A DNA stretch of 64,000 nucleotides from a bacterium (GTDB lineage Bacteria > Spirochaetota > Leptospiria > Leptospirales > Leptonemataceae): NCBI GenBank assembly GCA_024742665.1, contig JANSYA010000008.1, forward strand, positions 62,001 to 126,000. The letters run 5' to 3'. Each line of letters opens with the position of its first letter. Positions within the stretch are counted from its first letter, which is position 1. The notes beneath the pieces were generated by a model. The model was not told where the DNA came from. It did not search any database and saw nothing but the letters and a program-made list of their open reading frames with translations. Of the stretch, positions 49,814 to 57,744 are shown piece after piece. Position numbers and translations under genes: made by a program.

Positions 49814-50671
49814 ATGCCCGCGTCGCGCAAGACTTCTTCAAAAACGCGGACCGGCGCGGATCATCAGGCCTCACGGGCGGGCGCGCCGCGAAAAAAAAAG
49901 GCGAAAAAGTCGAAGCAGGCCGGGGCGAGAAAAAAGACGGCGGCGGCCCACGCCGATGCCGGACAGCAAAACGAAGACAGTTTCGAAGCTCGCGCTCGCA
50001 GCGCCCCGTTGATCTATCGTTTTTTCAACGCGGCCGACAGCTGCGGCGGATATCTCGCCGGCCGCTGGGAAGGGCGGGGTCTACAGGGCGTGCCGGTCTG
50101 GCCGGTGGACGTGGCGATGCAGGCGGTGCTGGAATGTGGTGCATCGTCCGGCGGTCGAGCTAATTCAGTGCGCTTTGTTCTGCGCGCGATCGTTTCGCGG
50201 GGCGGGCTCTTCGCACGGTTAATGCGCGGAATGCGCGGACTCTTTTCGGGGAATGCCAGCGCGAACGGCGCGAGCCCTTCGCCCGCCGACAGGGAATCGC
50301 CGGCTCGCAGTCGTTCCGAATATAGTTCCGATCCATATGCGCAAGATGGGAGCGCAGATAGAATCAGGCGGTCCAGCGTGGTCCCACAGGAATCTGCAGC
50401 CGGCTACCGTCGCGAAATCGTCTTCGATCTTGAAAATGAAATCCAGTGTGAAACTAAAATCAAAATCGAAGGCGAAACAGATTCGCTGCCCCTGAGCGAT
50501 AAAGACCAGACCACACAGAACGCCTTCGGCCCGGACTATGCGCGCTTGCGTCGCGGGGATTGGGAGCTGACGGTCCAGGTGCTGGAAAACGTGCGGGCTC
50601 ACGCCCAGCTGCGGCGTCTGGACGGCCTGGCGTCGATTTATTTTTCAGGCGTGCTGCGTAAGACGCGCTGA
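49814..50671 (+). CDS. Unknown protein with lysine-rich N-terminus
   Basis: The protein has 285 residues from the ATG at 49814, 17 bp after the LptF/G gene; a frame further upstream overlaps that gene. The first 60 residues are Lys/Ala-rich ('APRKKKAKKSKQAGARKKT'). Next comes 'APLIYRFFNAADSCGGYLAGRWEGRGLQGVPVWPVDVAMQAVLECG', then a Ser/Ala-rich linker. The end is acidic and strand-rich ('REIVFDLENEIQCETKIKIEGE'). I recognise no family. Co-orientation with the LPS permease suggests an envelope link only by position. Confidence 0.55.
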   Translation: MPASRKTSSKTRTGADHQASRAGAPRKKKAKKSKQAGARKKTAAAHADAGQQNEDSFEARARSAPLIYRFFNAADSCGGYLAGRWEGRGLQGVPVWPVDVAMQAVLECGASSGGRANSVRFVLRAIVSRGGLFARLMRGMRGLFSGNASANGASPSPADRESPARSRSEYSSDPYAQDGSADRIRRSSVVPQESAAGYRREIVFDLENEIQCETKIKIEGETDSLPLSDKDQTTQNAFGPDYARLRRGDWELTVQVLENVRAHAQLRRLDGLASIYFSGVLRKTR

Positions 50672-50686
50672 TACAAAGCCGGGGTT

Positions 50687-51778
50687 TCAATCCGTCTGGG
50701 GCAGAGTGTCCAGATCTTCGGGTGCCAGCAGCTCGTACTTCAATTTCTCGAAAACGTTGCGGGCCGTAATCCAGTTCAGACAGGCCAGGTCCCCGCGAAA
50801 GCAGGGGCGACTGCCGGTAATTGAGCACGGTCGGCAGTCCAGATCGTCCGGGGCGATCTGGATCACCGTGTCAGGGTCCGCGCCGTACGGGCCGAAGCCG
50901 GAATAGGGGTGCGTCGCGCCCCAGATCGACAGCACCCGTTTGCCGAGCAGCGCCGCCAGGTGCATATTGAATCCGTCCATGGCGATCATTACGTCCATGC
51001 GCAATAATAAAGCGATTTCGCCGTCCAGGGAAAGATTGCCGGCCACCAGCACCGTGTTTTCGAATTTTCGATGCAGCGCGCCGAGCTTCTGGATCTCGTC
51101 GGGACCGCCGCCGAAAAGAAAGACCTTCGCATCTAAGTTGCGCTGAATTAAACTTAATAACTCGTGAGTGTGCACGACCGGCCAGGTCTTTTGCTGATAG
51201 CTGGCGAAAGGAGCGATGCCGATCCAGGGCTGCCGCTTTTTGTTTTTGATATCGTTGGCCAGCAGAAAGTCTTTGGCCAGCGCCCGGGAACCCGTGTCGG
51301 GATTGATCCAGGGGCCCTGGTCCGGCATTGCGCTGATCCCCGCTCGTTCAAAAACGTGCATGTAGCGCTCGACCATATGCGGCAGCGGTTCCAGAATTTT
51401 ATTGCGCCGGCGAATGTGCAGACGTTTTTCGCGCTGGCCTTTCACGATCCGGGCGAAGCGCAGACTGGTCAGCAGCCAGAATAAAAAACCTAAGATTCGC
51501 GAGCGATATGTGCTCTGCAAATCCACGCCGTGGGTATAGGGCCCGAGCTTGCGCAGCTGGCGGTACAATCGGTAGAGACCGTAAATCCCGCGATACTCGT
51601 GATCGAAGTCGACGCCGATGACTTCGACGCCGGGAATATTATAAAAGAATGGTTCGAAAGCCTTCCGCGTCACCAGCGTGATGCTGATCGCGGAATACTT
51701 GCGGGCCAGAGCGTGCAGGACCGGCGCGAGCAAAGCCACGTCGCCCATTTTGCCGAAACGCAGTACGAGAAACCGCAT
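50687..51778 (-). CDS. Glycosyltransferase family 9 (heptosyltransferase-like)
   Basis: The protein has 363 residues. 'MRFLVLRFGKMGDVALLAPVLHALARKY' is the GT9 N-terminus. The C-terminal half has 'PWIGIAPFASYQQKTWP', 'VFLFGGGPDEIQKLGAL', 'MIAMDGFNMHLAALLGKRVLSIWGATHP' and 'CRPCSITGSRPCFRGDLACLN', the usual donor-binding blocks (normally SGAMHLAA and G.THP). The Ser/Gly-Met-His position is Phe-Asn-Met-His. It likely adds a sugar to the LPS inner core in the cytoplasm. DUF4254 follows upstream in the same direction, a pairing I know from other bacteria. Confidence 0.9.
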   Translation of the reverse strand: MRFLVLRFGKMGDVALLAPVLHALARKYSAISITLVTRKAFEPFFYNIPGVEVIGVDFDHEYRGIYGLYRLYRQLRKLGPYTHGVDLQSTYRSRILGFLFWLLTSLRFARIVKGQREKRLHIRRRNKILEPLPHMVERYMHVFERAGISAMPDQGPWINPDTGSRALAKDFLLANDIKNKKRQPWIGIAPFASYQQKTWPVVHTHELLSLIQRNLDAKVFLFGGGPDEIQKLGALHRKFENTVLVAGNLSLDGEIALLLRMDVMIAMDGFNMHLAALLGKRVLSIWGATHPYSGFGPYGADPDTVIQIAPDDLDCRPCSITGSRPCFRGDLACLNWITARNVFEKLKYELLAPEDLDTLPQTD

Positions 51779-51808
51779 GTTCTAAATTCAGAGAGCTCGC
51801 GTCACTTG

Positions 51809-52444
51809 TTAGCCATTTTTCTTCTGGTCGCGGCCGTAGAGCACCGGGTTCAGCTTCTCATCGTTGTACATTTTCATCTGCCGGTAGACTTTCATATAGC
51901 GCACGCCTTTTTGAAAATCCTCGACCAGTTCGTCCAGGCAGCGCGCGAGATCTCTTTGCTGTTCGAGCAGGATCGCCAGCTTGCTATTCGCGTTCGCCAG
52001 ATGCGCCTCGTCCACGTCGGTGCGCTCGGTCTGTTCGCGCCAGTGATAGACTTTCAGCGCCAGAATCGACATGCGGTCGATCAGCCAGGCCGGCGTTTCG
52101 GAATTCTGGCGCGCGCCGGGCTGGCGGGGCAGATCGCCGTATTCGTTCAGGAACCAGTCGTCGATCAGCTCGACGGTGTCCGTGCGGACCTGGTTGGAGC
52201 TGTCAATGCGGCGTTTGAGCTTCAGGACTTCCGGACCGGCCAGGTCCGGGCTGCGAATTTCGTCTTCAAAGTGCCACTGCACCGTATCGATCCAGTTTTT
52301 ATGATAGAGCAGGTGTTCGATGGAATCGGCCGGGTAAGGATTCTTTTCCGGCGCTTCGATATGATTGGGAATATGATAATCGGAGATGGCCTGCTCGAAG
52401 ATCTCGTTGCATAGCGTGCTGGTGATTGCTGACTTTTCGCTCAT
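51809..52444 (-). CDS. DUF4254 protein
   Basis: The protein has 211 residues; the ATG at 52444 starts the conserved region and a longer frame to 52528 is Pro/Arg-rich. 'LCNEIFEQAISDYH', 'PYPADSIEHLLYHKNWIDTVQWHFEDEIRSPDL' and 'RTPAW-like LIDRMSILALKVYHWREQ' are typical of DUF4254. The protein is all-helical with many conserved His/Trp residues. Its function is unknown. The gene lies directly before a GT9 gene with 30 bp between, implying a shared role in LPS or glycan work. Confidence 0.85.
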   Translation of the reverse strand: MSEKSAITSTLCNEIFEQAISDYHIPNHIEAPEKNPYPADSIEHLLYHKNWIDTVQWHFEDEIRSPDLAGPEVLKLKRRIDSSNQVRTDTVELIDDWFLNEYGDLPRQPGARQNSETPAWLIDRMSILALKVYHWREQTERTDVDEAHLANANSKLAILLEQQRDLARCLDELVEDFQKGVRYMKVYRQMKMYNDEKLNPVLYGRDQKKNG

Positions 52445-52565
52445 CGGATTCAGGATTCTGTAACATCGTTCCGGCAACAACCACAAAACAGGCCCGGACG
52501 GAGGCCGTGGCACAGCTGTCCTGGGCATGGCACGATAATTGCTCTAAAGCCGATGCAGAATCATT

Positions 52566-53213
52566 ATGAGCAGTACCAGCAAATCCATCTATTCCCGGGC
52601 CCGGGGCGATGAAAAGCACCAACGCCTGGATATTACGATTCAGGAAGCCGGCCCAGGCGGTCTGCGGATGAAAGTCGACGCGGAAATGAACGAAGTCGGA
52701 ATCCTCTTCCGTCTGTGCGCGGTCCTGTACAGCTACCACTGGAATATTCAGGGTGCCCGGATCTACACGCCCGGTCCCAACGCCATCAGCGACGAATTTC
52801 ATATCGTTACCGGAGAAGATCCTACGGCAATGAACGAGGATTCCATGCGGGGTCTGATCGACGATCTCGAGCGGCTGCTTTTTGGCGGCGTGTCCGTGCT
52901 GGAATATCTCACCGAGCATCATGCGCGGGTGCCCGCGAAGGAGCGGGAAAGCTCTGAAGGCGGCGGCGATGTGGTGCTGCTCAAACAGGGCCAGCAGAGC
53001 GTGATCGAAGTGACCGCAGTGGATCGCCCGGGACTGCTTTTATCTCTGTCTCAGGCCTTTTATTTGATGGATATCAACATATCCGAAGGCGAAATCACGA
53101 CTCAGCCGGACGGTGCCGTCTGGAATCGCTTCGCCGTCGATCCGGCGGACAAACGCTTTCAGAGCCCCGAGTTTCAGCGCCGGCTGCGCGAGGAACTCAA
53201 AGTTCTATTCTAA
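52566..53213 (+). CDS. Protein with two ACT domains
   Basis: The protein has 215 residues. Two ACT-like segments are seen: 'GGLRMKVDAEMNEVGILFRLCAVLYSYHWNIQGARIYT' (about 35-75) and 'SVIEVTAVDRPGLLLSLSQAFYLMDINISEGEITTQPDGAVWNRFAVD' (about 145-195). The second is the GlnD/RelA-like pattern DRPGLL...I. There is no catalytic domain, so it is probably a stand-alone amino-acid sensor or regulatory subunit. It converges with proC and overlaps its end by nine bases. Confidence 0.85.
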   Translation: MSSTSKSIYSRARGDEKHQRLDITIQEAGPGGLRMKVDAEMNEVGILFRLCAVLYSYHWNIQGARIYTPGPNAISDEFHIVTGEDPTAMNEDSMRGLIDDLERLLFGGVSVLEYLTEHHARVPAKERESSEGGGDVVLLKQGQQSVIEVTAVDRPGLLLSLSQAFYLMDINISEGEITTQPDGAVWNRFAVDPADKRFQSPEFQRRLREELKVLF

Positions 53214-54053
53214 TTCCCGGCTTCGATCCGTGGCGGCTTCGACCGCTCGCATAACGGTGCCGTGAAAGCCACCGTCTTCCAGGGCGGCGAGCCCTGCGAT
53301 GGTTGTGCCGCCGGGACTGGTTACCTGATTGCGCAGAGCCGACGGATGTTCCCCGGTTGTGCGCAGTAAATGGGCTACACCCAGCAGAGTTTCTCGCGCC
53401 AATTCGAGCGCCGTGGGGAAGGGCAGTCCGGCCTGAACGCCCCCTTCGGCCATAGCGTGCACCATTGCCAGCACGTACGCCGGGCCCGACCCGGAGAGTC
53501 CGGTAACGGCATGCATCAGTTCCTCCGATTTTACGCGGGTCACCTGGCCGATTGCGGAAAAAATCGCCGCAGAAAGCGAAAAAAATTCATCATCAGGGCA
53601 GAAAACCCCGCTCGCACTATGGCCCGCCAGAGCTGAAATATTGGGCATTACGCGCGATATATGTGGATTCTGCCCTTCCGGAAAAAAGCTTCGCAGCCGT
53701 TCGGTGCCCACGCCGGCGGCAATCGAGATATAGCGGCGATCGCCTTTGAGTCCCGCCAGAGCCGTTTGCAGATCGCCCGGCTTCACCGCCAGGATCAAGA
53801 CGTCGCACTGCGCTTCCAGTGCATCCGGGGACGGAAGCAATTGCAAACCGGCAACGGATTTCACGACCGTGTCTGCCAGCGGCGCCGCGTCGAAGGCCAG
53901 CAGATGGAGGTCCGCCGGAGCGTGATTTTCCCGCAGCCCGCGGGCGATGGCCTGGCCCATCTTGCCGAAGCCCAGAAAGCCCAGGCGCAGGCCCTGCAGG
54001 GCCGGGTCGCTTCGCCCGGATTGGGATCGGTTGTCGGATGCGGATTCGTTCAT
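53205..54053 (-). CDS. proC: Pyrroline-5-carboxylate reductase
   Basis: The enzyme has 282 residues. It makes proline from pyrroline-5-carboxylate with NAD(P)H. The Rossmann fold is 'RLGFLGFGKMGQAIARGL', 'DVLILAVKPGDL' is the second strand, and 'RVMPNISALAGHSASGV' follows. The C-terminal signature 'AVTGLSGSGPAYVLAMVHAMAEGGVQAGLP' and 'NQVTSPGGTTIAGLAAL' completes the family. The ATG at 54053 precedes a short Ser-rich lead; a frame to 54248 is rejected because it runs into the divergent gene. Confidence 0.95.
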   Translation of the reverse strand: MNESASDNRSQSGRSDPALQGLRLGFLGFGKMGQAIARGLRENHAPADLHLLAFDAAPLADTVVKSVAGLQLLPSPDALEAQCDVLILAVKPGDLQTALAGLKGDRRYISIAAGVGTERLRSFFPEGQNPHISRVMPNISALAGHSASGVFCPDDEFFSLSAAIFSAIGQVTRVKSEELMHAVTGLSGSGPAYVLAMVHAMAEGGVQAGLPFPTALELARETLLGVAHLLRTTGEHPSALRNQVTSPGGTTIAGLAALEDGGFHGTVMRAVEAATDRSRELE

Positions 54054-54217
54054 GCTGCTTATGCTGTGCTCGGGGCGATCGCGCAGGCCCCGCCTTCCCG
54101 GCGATTTACGCGAGCCTTCGCAGACCGGCAGAATTCCGCCGTTGGCTGGCCCGAGCAATAGAAAATAATCCCGGGAAAATGAATTGAAATTCCGTCGCTG
54201 TATGGCATTCTGCGGCC

Positions 54218-54580
54218 ATGGAAACCGCAAGCACCGCCTCCGCCGCATCGAGCAGTGAGCGCATCACAACGTACCGGGATTTCTATCCGTTCTATTTGCG
54301 TGAGCATTCCGATCCGCTCAATCGAGCTCTGCACTATATCGGCACGACGCTGGTTTTCGGCGTTGTCGCGCTCAGCGTCTATTTGCAAAACTACTGGCTC
54401 CTGTTCTTAATGCCGGTGATGGGTTACGGTTTCGCCTGGGTCGGCCACTTCTTTGTCGAACACAATCGTCCCGCGACCTTTACCTATCCCCTCTGGTCCC
54501 TGCTATCGGATTACGTGATGTACTTTCGATTTCTGACCGGGCGCCTGGGAAAAGACCTGGCCCAGGCCGGCGTAAAATAA
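54218..54580 (+). CDS. Mpo1-like (DUF962) protein
   Basis: The protein has 120 residues with two or three membrane segments. 'DFYPFYLREHSDPLNRALHYIGTTL' and 'WVGHFFVEHNRPATFTYPLWSLLSD' carry the paired His motifs of DUF962. Yeast Mpo1, of this family, is an Fe(II)-dependent dioxygenase in alpha-oxidation of 2-hydroxy fatty acids; the bacterial substrate is unknown. It begins 14 bp before the short unknown gene that follows it. Confidence 0.85.
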   Translation: METASTASAASSSERITTYRDFYPFYLREHSDPLNRALHYIGTTLVFGVVALSVYLQNYWLLFLMPVMGYGFAWVGHFFVEHNRPATFTYPLWSLLSDYVMYFRFLTGRLGKDLAQAGVK

Positions 54581-54594
54581 TATCGATTCGCCCT

Positions 54595-54960
54595 TTGTCT
54601 GATTCCGACGATCACGCCAGCATCGATCTAAACCAGGATCTTGATCCGGAGCTGGAAACAGTTTTCGCCGGGATCTGCGCCACGGTGCGCAAAGACATCG
54701 ACGAGCGCCGTCGCGCCGCGCGAATTTCAGCCACCGGCGGAGCGCTGGCGCCGAACTACGCCGCCGCGCTGCTGCAAAGCATTCAGGACCGGTACAATGC
54801 GGGCCAGCTCGATCGTCGCGGCTTCGATTACTGTCTGGCCGCCGCCGGCGAAATCTTCGAATTGGAAATGATCTTCTTCGACAGTCAGTTCAGCACCATG
54901 CTTACAGGGGCCGATCCACAAGCAGAAACACAAGCAGAAACAGCACGCGAAGGCGAGTGA
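54595..54960 (+). CDS. Small acidic protein of unknown function
   Basis: The protein has 121 residues from a TTG start, 14 bp after the Mpo1-like gene. It is all-helical and acidic; the core 'LEAVFAGICATVRKDIDERRRAARISATGG'-like segment precedes 'NYAAALLQSIQDRYNAGQLDRRGFDYCLAAAGEIFELEMIF'. It has one Cys in each half and no membrane segment. I recognise no family. The low-complexity tail is 'QAETQAETAREGE'. Confidence 0.5.
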   Translation: MSDSDDHASIDLNQDLDPELETVFAGICATVRKDIDERRRAARISATGGALAPNYAAALLQSIQDRYNAGQLDRRGFDYCLAAAGEIFELEMIFFDSQFSTMLTGADPQAETQAETAREGE

Positions 54961-54998
54961 GATTTTTCAGCAGTCTGTCGTCGCATTTCAAGGGGCGC

Positions 54999-55484
54999 TC
55001 ACTCATCGTCCCGACGTAAATAGTCGCCGTGGACCAGGCGTTGCGCCTTTTGCAATGAATGATTGTACAGATAGATCCAGGCGTCGGTGGCAGCCGTAAC
55101 TTTCGTTTGCTGATGATTGGATTTCCCGTCGCGCGCGGCCGCATTTGCCGCGGAATCGGATGCGAATAGACGCACCGGGCGGACTTCGCGCAGGTACTCC
55201 GTGGGTTCGGCGAAACCCGGGCCGCATTCTTCGTAGGCGTCGAGACGTTCGAAGAGCAGTTGCGCGTCGCCGACGATTTCGTACAGCTCGCCGATGACGC
55301 GGTCGGTCGGATCTTCGGAATCAATTACGCCCGGGTAGGCTCCGAGGTCGAATAGCTGTCCCTGGAATTCAGCCGGGCCCAGGTCGCGCGCGTGTTCGCG
55401 GATCACGCGGTGCAGAGGATGCTGCGCGTCGGATCGCAAAGTGCCGTACACGAACAGGCAGGGACTGTTGGCCGGGGTCGTCAC
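54999..55484 (-). CDS. Gamma-glutamylcyclotransferase (AIG2/GGCT) family protein
   Basis: The protein has 161 residues. 'LFVYGTLRSDAQHPLH' is the glycine-rich active-site strand, 'GQLFDLGAYPGVIDSED' and 'GELYEIVGDAQLLFERLDAYEEC' follow, with the catalytic Glu in the last block (DAYEE). 'DAWIYLYN' closes the barrel. The family releases 5-oxoproline from gamma-glutamyl peptides or amines. It precedes ddl on the same strand by 18 bp in map order. Confidence 0.88.
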   Translation of the reverse strand: MTTPANSPCLFVYGTLRSDAQHPLHRVIREHARDLGPAEFQGQLFDLGAYPGVIDSEDPTDRVIGELYEIVGDAQLLFERLDAYEECGPGFAEPTEYLREVRPVRLFASDSAANAAARDGKSNHQQTKVTAATDAWIYLYNHSLQKAQRLVHGDYLRRDDE

Positions 55485-55502
55485 CGTTGGGCTTGATTCT
55501 AT

Positions 55503-56684
55503 TTATTCAACGCTGGTTTGCAACGCGCCCTGCAGGCGATGACGGTCCAGGGCGAGCTCAATCAGGCGATCGAGGAGCTTATCGAAACTCAGACCGCTGT
55601 GTTCCCACAGTTTCGGGTACATGCTGATGCCGGTGAAGCCAGGAATCGTATTGACTTCGTTGATATATATCTCGCCGGATTCGAGTACGAACATGTCGAC
55701 CCGGCTCATACCTTCCAGGCATAGCGCCTGATAGGTGCGAATCGAAATTTCCTGCACGCGTTTCACGGTCGCCGCGTTCAGACGCGCGGGGATTTCGAGC
55801 GCCGCTCCTTTTTCATCGAGATATTTCGCTTCGTAGCTATAAAAGCCGTCTTTGGGAATGATCTCGCCGGGAATCGATGCCGCCGGCTCCTCCTGGGAGC
55901 CGAGCACAGCGCATTCGATTTCGCGGCCGACGATATTCTCTTCGATTAAGATTTTATTGTCGTACTTTAAGGCTTCGTGCACCGCTGATGCGAGATCTTC
56001 GACCGACTTCACCCGGGTGATACCGACCGAGCTGCCCATATTGGCCGGCTTTACGTACAGCGGCAGGCCGAGCTCCGCGACGATTTCGCGGGCCGTTTCG
56101 GAAACCTGCGCGGCATTCGCATCGTCGGTTTCGAAAGCTCCGAAAGCAGAAAGGGCCGCCTGGCGTAAATACACGCGAAAGCGCGCGTTGGGAATGTCGG
56201 CGTCTCGCAGCAGTCGCTTCATGACGTCCTTGTCCATGCCCACCGTCGATCCCAGCGGATCGGGCCCGACATAGGGAATGCCCAGGAGTTTCAGCAGCCC
56301 CTGGACGCTGCCGTCTTCGCCGTAGGTTCCGTGCAGCACCGGAAAGATTACGTCGACCTGTAGTCCAGGCGAGCCGCTCGACTGCGCGTCGCCACCGGTC
56401 TTGAGCGCGCCCGCACTGGCGCCCGGTGCAAGCGAGAGTGCCTGGCCGGAGCTCACATTCAGCACCGGCAGGCTCCTGGCCGGATCGGGGGAGTCGACTA
56501 ATAGTTCGGAGGCTTCTCGTGCCGTGAGCCAGCTCCCGTCACGGTCGATTCCGATCGGCACGACTTCATATTTCGCGGGATCCAGTCCGGCGATGACGTT
56601 GCGCGCCGACACCAGCGAGATTTCATGTTCAGCGGACCGGCCGCCGAAGAGCACGCCGACTTTGATTTTCGTTTGGTCGTTCAT
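55503..56684 (-). CDS. ddl: D-alanine--D-alanine ligase
   Basis: The enzyme has 393 residues. It joins two D-Ala for peptidoglycan synthesis. 'VLFGGRSAEHEISLVSARNV' is the N-terminal block and 'HGTYGEDGSVQGLLKLLGIPYVGPDPLGSTVGMDKDVMKRLL' the second. The ATP-grasp region has 'YVKPANMGSSVGITRV' and 'EIYINEVNTIPGFTGISMYPKLW'. An Ala/Gly-rich insertion (about 80-110) is longer than in E. coli Ddl. The downstream gamma-glutamylcyclotransferase gene may be co-transcribed. Confidence 0.96.
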   Translation of the reverse strand: MNDQTKIKVGVLFGGRSAEHEISLVSARNVIAGLDPAKYEVVPIGIDRDGSWLTAREASELLVDSPDPARSLPVLNVSSGQALSLAPGASAGALKTGGDAQSSGSPGLQVDVIFPVLHGTYGEDGSVQGLLKLLGIPYVGPDPLGSTVGMDKDVMKRLLRDADIPNARFRVYLRQAALSAFGAFETDDANAAQVSETAREIVAELGLPLYVKPANMGSSVGITRVKSVEDLASAVHEALKYDNKILIEENIVGREIECAVLGSQEEPAASIPGEIIPKDGFYSYEAKYLDEKGAALEIPARLNAATVKRVQEISIRTYQALCLEGMSRVDMFVLESGEIYINEVNTIPGFTGISMYPKLWEHSGLSFDKLLDRLIELALDRHRLQGALQTSVE

Positions 56685-56724
56685 TTAAATTGTGCGGGTT
56701 GGCCTGCGGCGTCAGAAGCGGCGA

Positions 56725-57744
56725 TCAGCGCGCTACGGGGCCGGAGTTCTGGTATTCGCTCAGCAGTGCGGCCTGGGCCCGGTCGAAGGAGCCGTTGTGG
56801 CGTTCGATGTAGGCGCGTGCGCCGCCGTGTTCTTTGACCAGGCGCCGCAGGCCGACGCGGCCGTACTCGTCGCGGACCCACTTTTCGAAATAGAAAATCT
56901 CTTTTTCGCTCATCGAACGCCGCGGTTGAATCGTGCGCGATGCGGCCATGTTTTCGCTGAGATCGTCCAGACCCAGGCCGCTGATCGCGCTGGTCTTGAT
57001 GATCGACACCAGGTCTTCTTCGCCGGGGCGGACGAAGCTCAGGGCGGCCTTCAGGGCGTAGTAGCTCTGCTTCGCTGCGTCGGCGGCGTCGGCTTTGTTT
57101 AAAACGAAGACGTCCGGGATTTCCATAATGCCGGCTTTCATAAACTGAATGCCGTCGCCGCCCAGAGGCTGCAGCACGAGATAGATACGATCGGCGACGT
57201 ACTGAATTTCGATTTCGTTCTGGCCGATGCCGACGGTTTCGATTAAAACGAAGTCGAAAAGAAAAAACAGCAGTCGCGCCACCTGGAAGGTGCTGCGGCT
57301 GACGCCCCCCAGTTCGCGGTCCGAGGCCTGGCTGCGAAAGAAGAGTCGCTTTTCGTCTAATGCGAAATTGACCCGCGTTCGATCGCCCAGAATCGAACCG
57401 CCGGAGACTTCGCTGGAGGGATCGATGGCGAGCACCGCGACGCTGAAATTTTCGCCTGGGCCTGCTGCTTTAGAATCCTCCGCACCGGCGCTGCCCTTTT
57501 GGATCAGGCGGTTTGCGAGTTCGCCGATCAGGGTCGACTTGCCCGCGCCGGGCGTGCCGGTCATACCGATGAAGCGTCCGCGGCGTGAGTCGGGATGCTC
57601 TGCGAGCAGCCGCAAAATTTCGCCGCGCTGATCGGCCGCCGCCGGCCGTCGGTCTTCGAAGACGGAGATCAGTCGGCCGATCGACCATTTGTCGCCGGTC
57701 AGCGCTTTTTCAACCAGTTCTTGCATTGCTGAATGCTGCGTCAT
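56725..57744 (-). CDS. meaB: MeaB/ArgK-type G3E GTPase, chaperone of the B12 mutase
   Basis: The protein has 339 residues. The P-loop is 'GMTGTPGAGKSTLIGEL', 'AIDPSSEVSGGSILGDRTRV' is the base-side loop, 'LIETVGIGQNEIEI' is switch II with the Walker-B-type Glu, and 'VLNKADAAD' supplies the guanine motif NKAD. MeaB protects and reactivates coenzyme-B12 mutases using GTP. Its start overlaps the end of the mutase gene by 35 bases (or 17 with the ATG at 57726), so the two are translated together. Confidence 0.95.
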   Translation of the reverse strand: MTQHSAMQELVEKALTGDKWSIGRLISVFEDRRPAAADQRGEILRLLAEHPDSRRGRFIGMTGTPGAGKSTLIGELANRLIQKGSAGAEDSKAAGPGENFSVAVLAIDPSSEVSGGSILGDRTRVNFALDEKRLFFRSQASDRELGGVSRSTFQVARLLFFLFDFVLIETVGIGQNEIEIQYVADRIYLVLQPLGGDGIQFMKAGIMEIPDVFVLNKADAADAAKQSYYALKAALSFVRPGEEDLVSIIKTSAISGLGLDDLSENMAASRTIQPRRSMSEKEIFYFEKWVRDEYGRVGLRRLVKEHGGARAYIERHNGSFDRAQAALLSEYQNSGPVAR

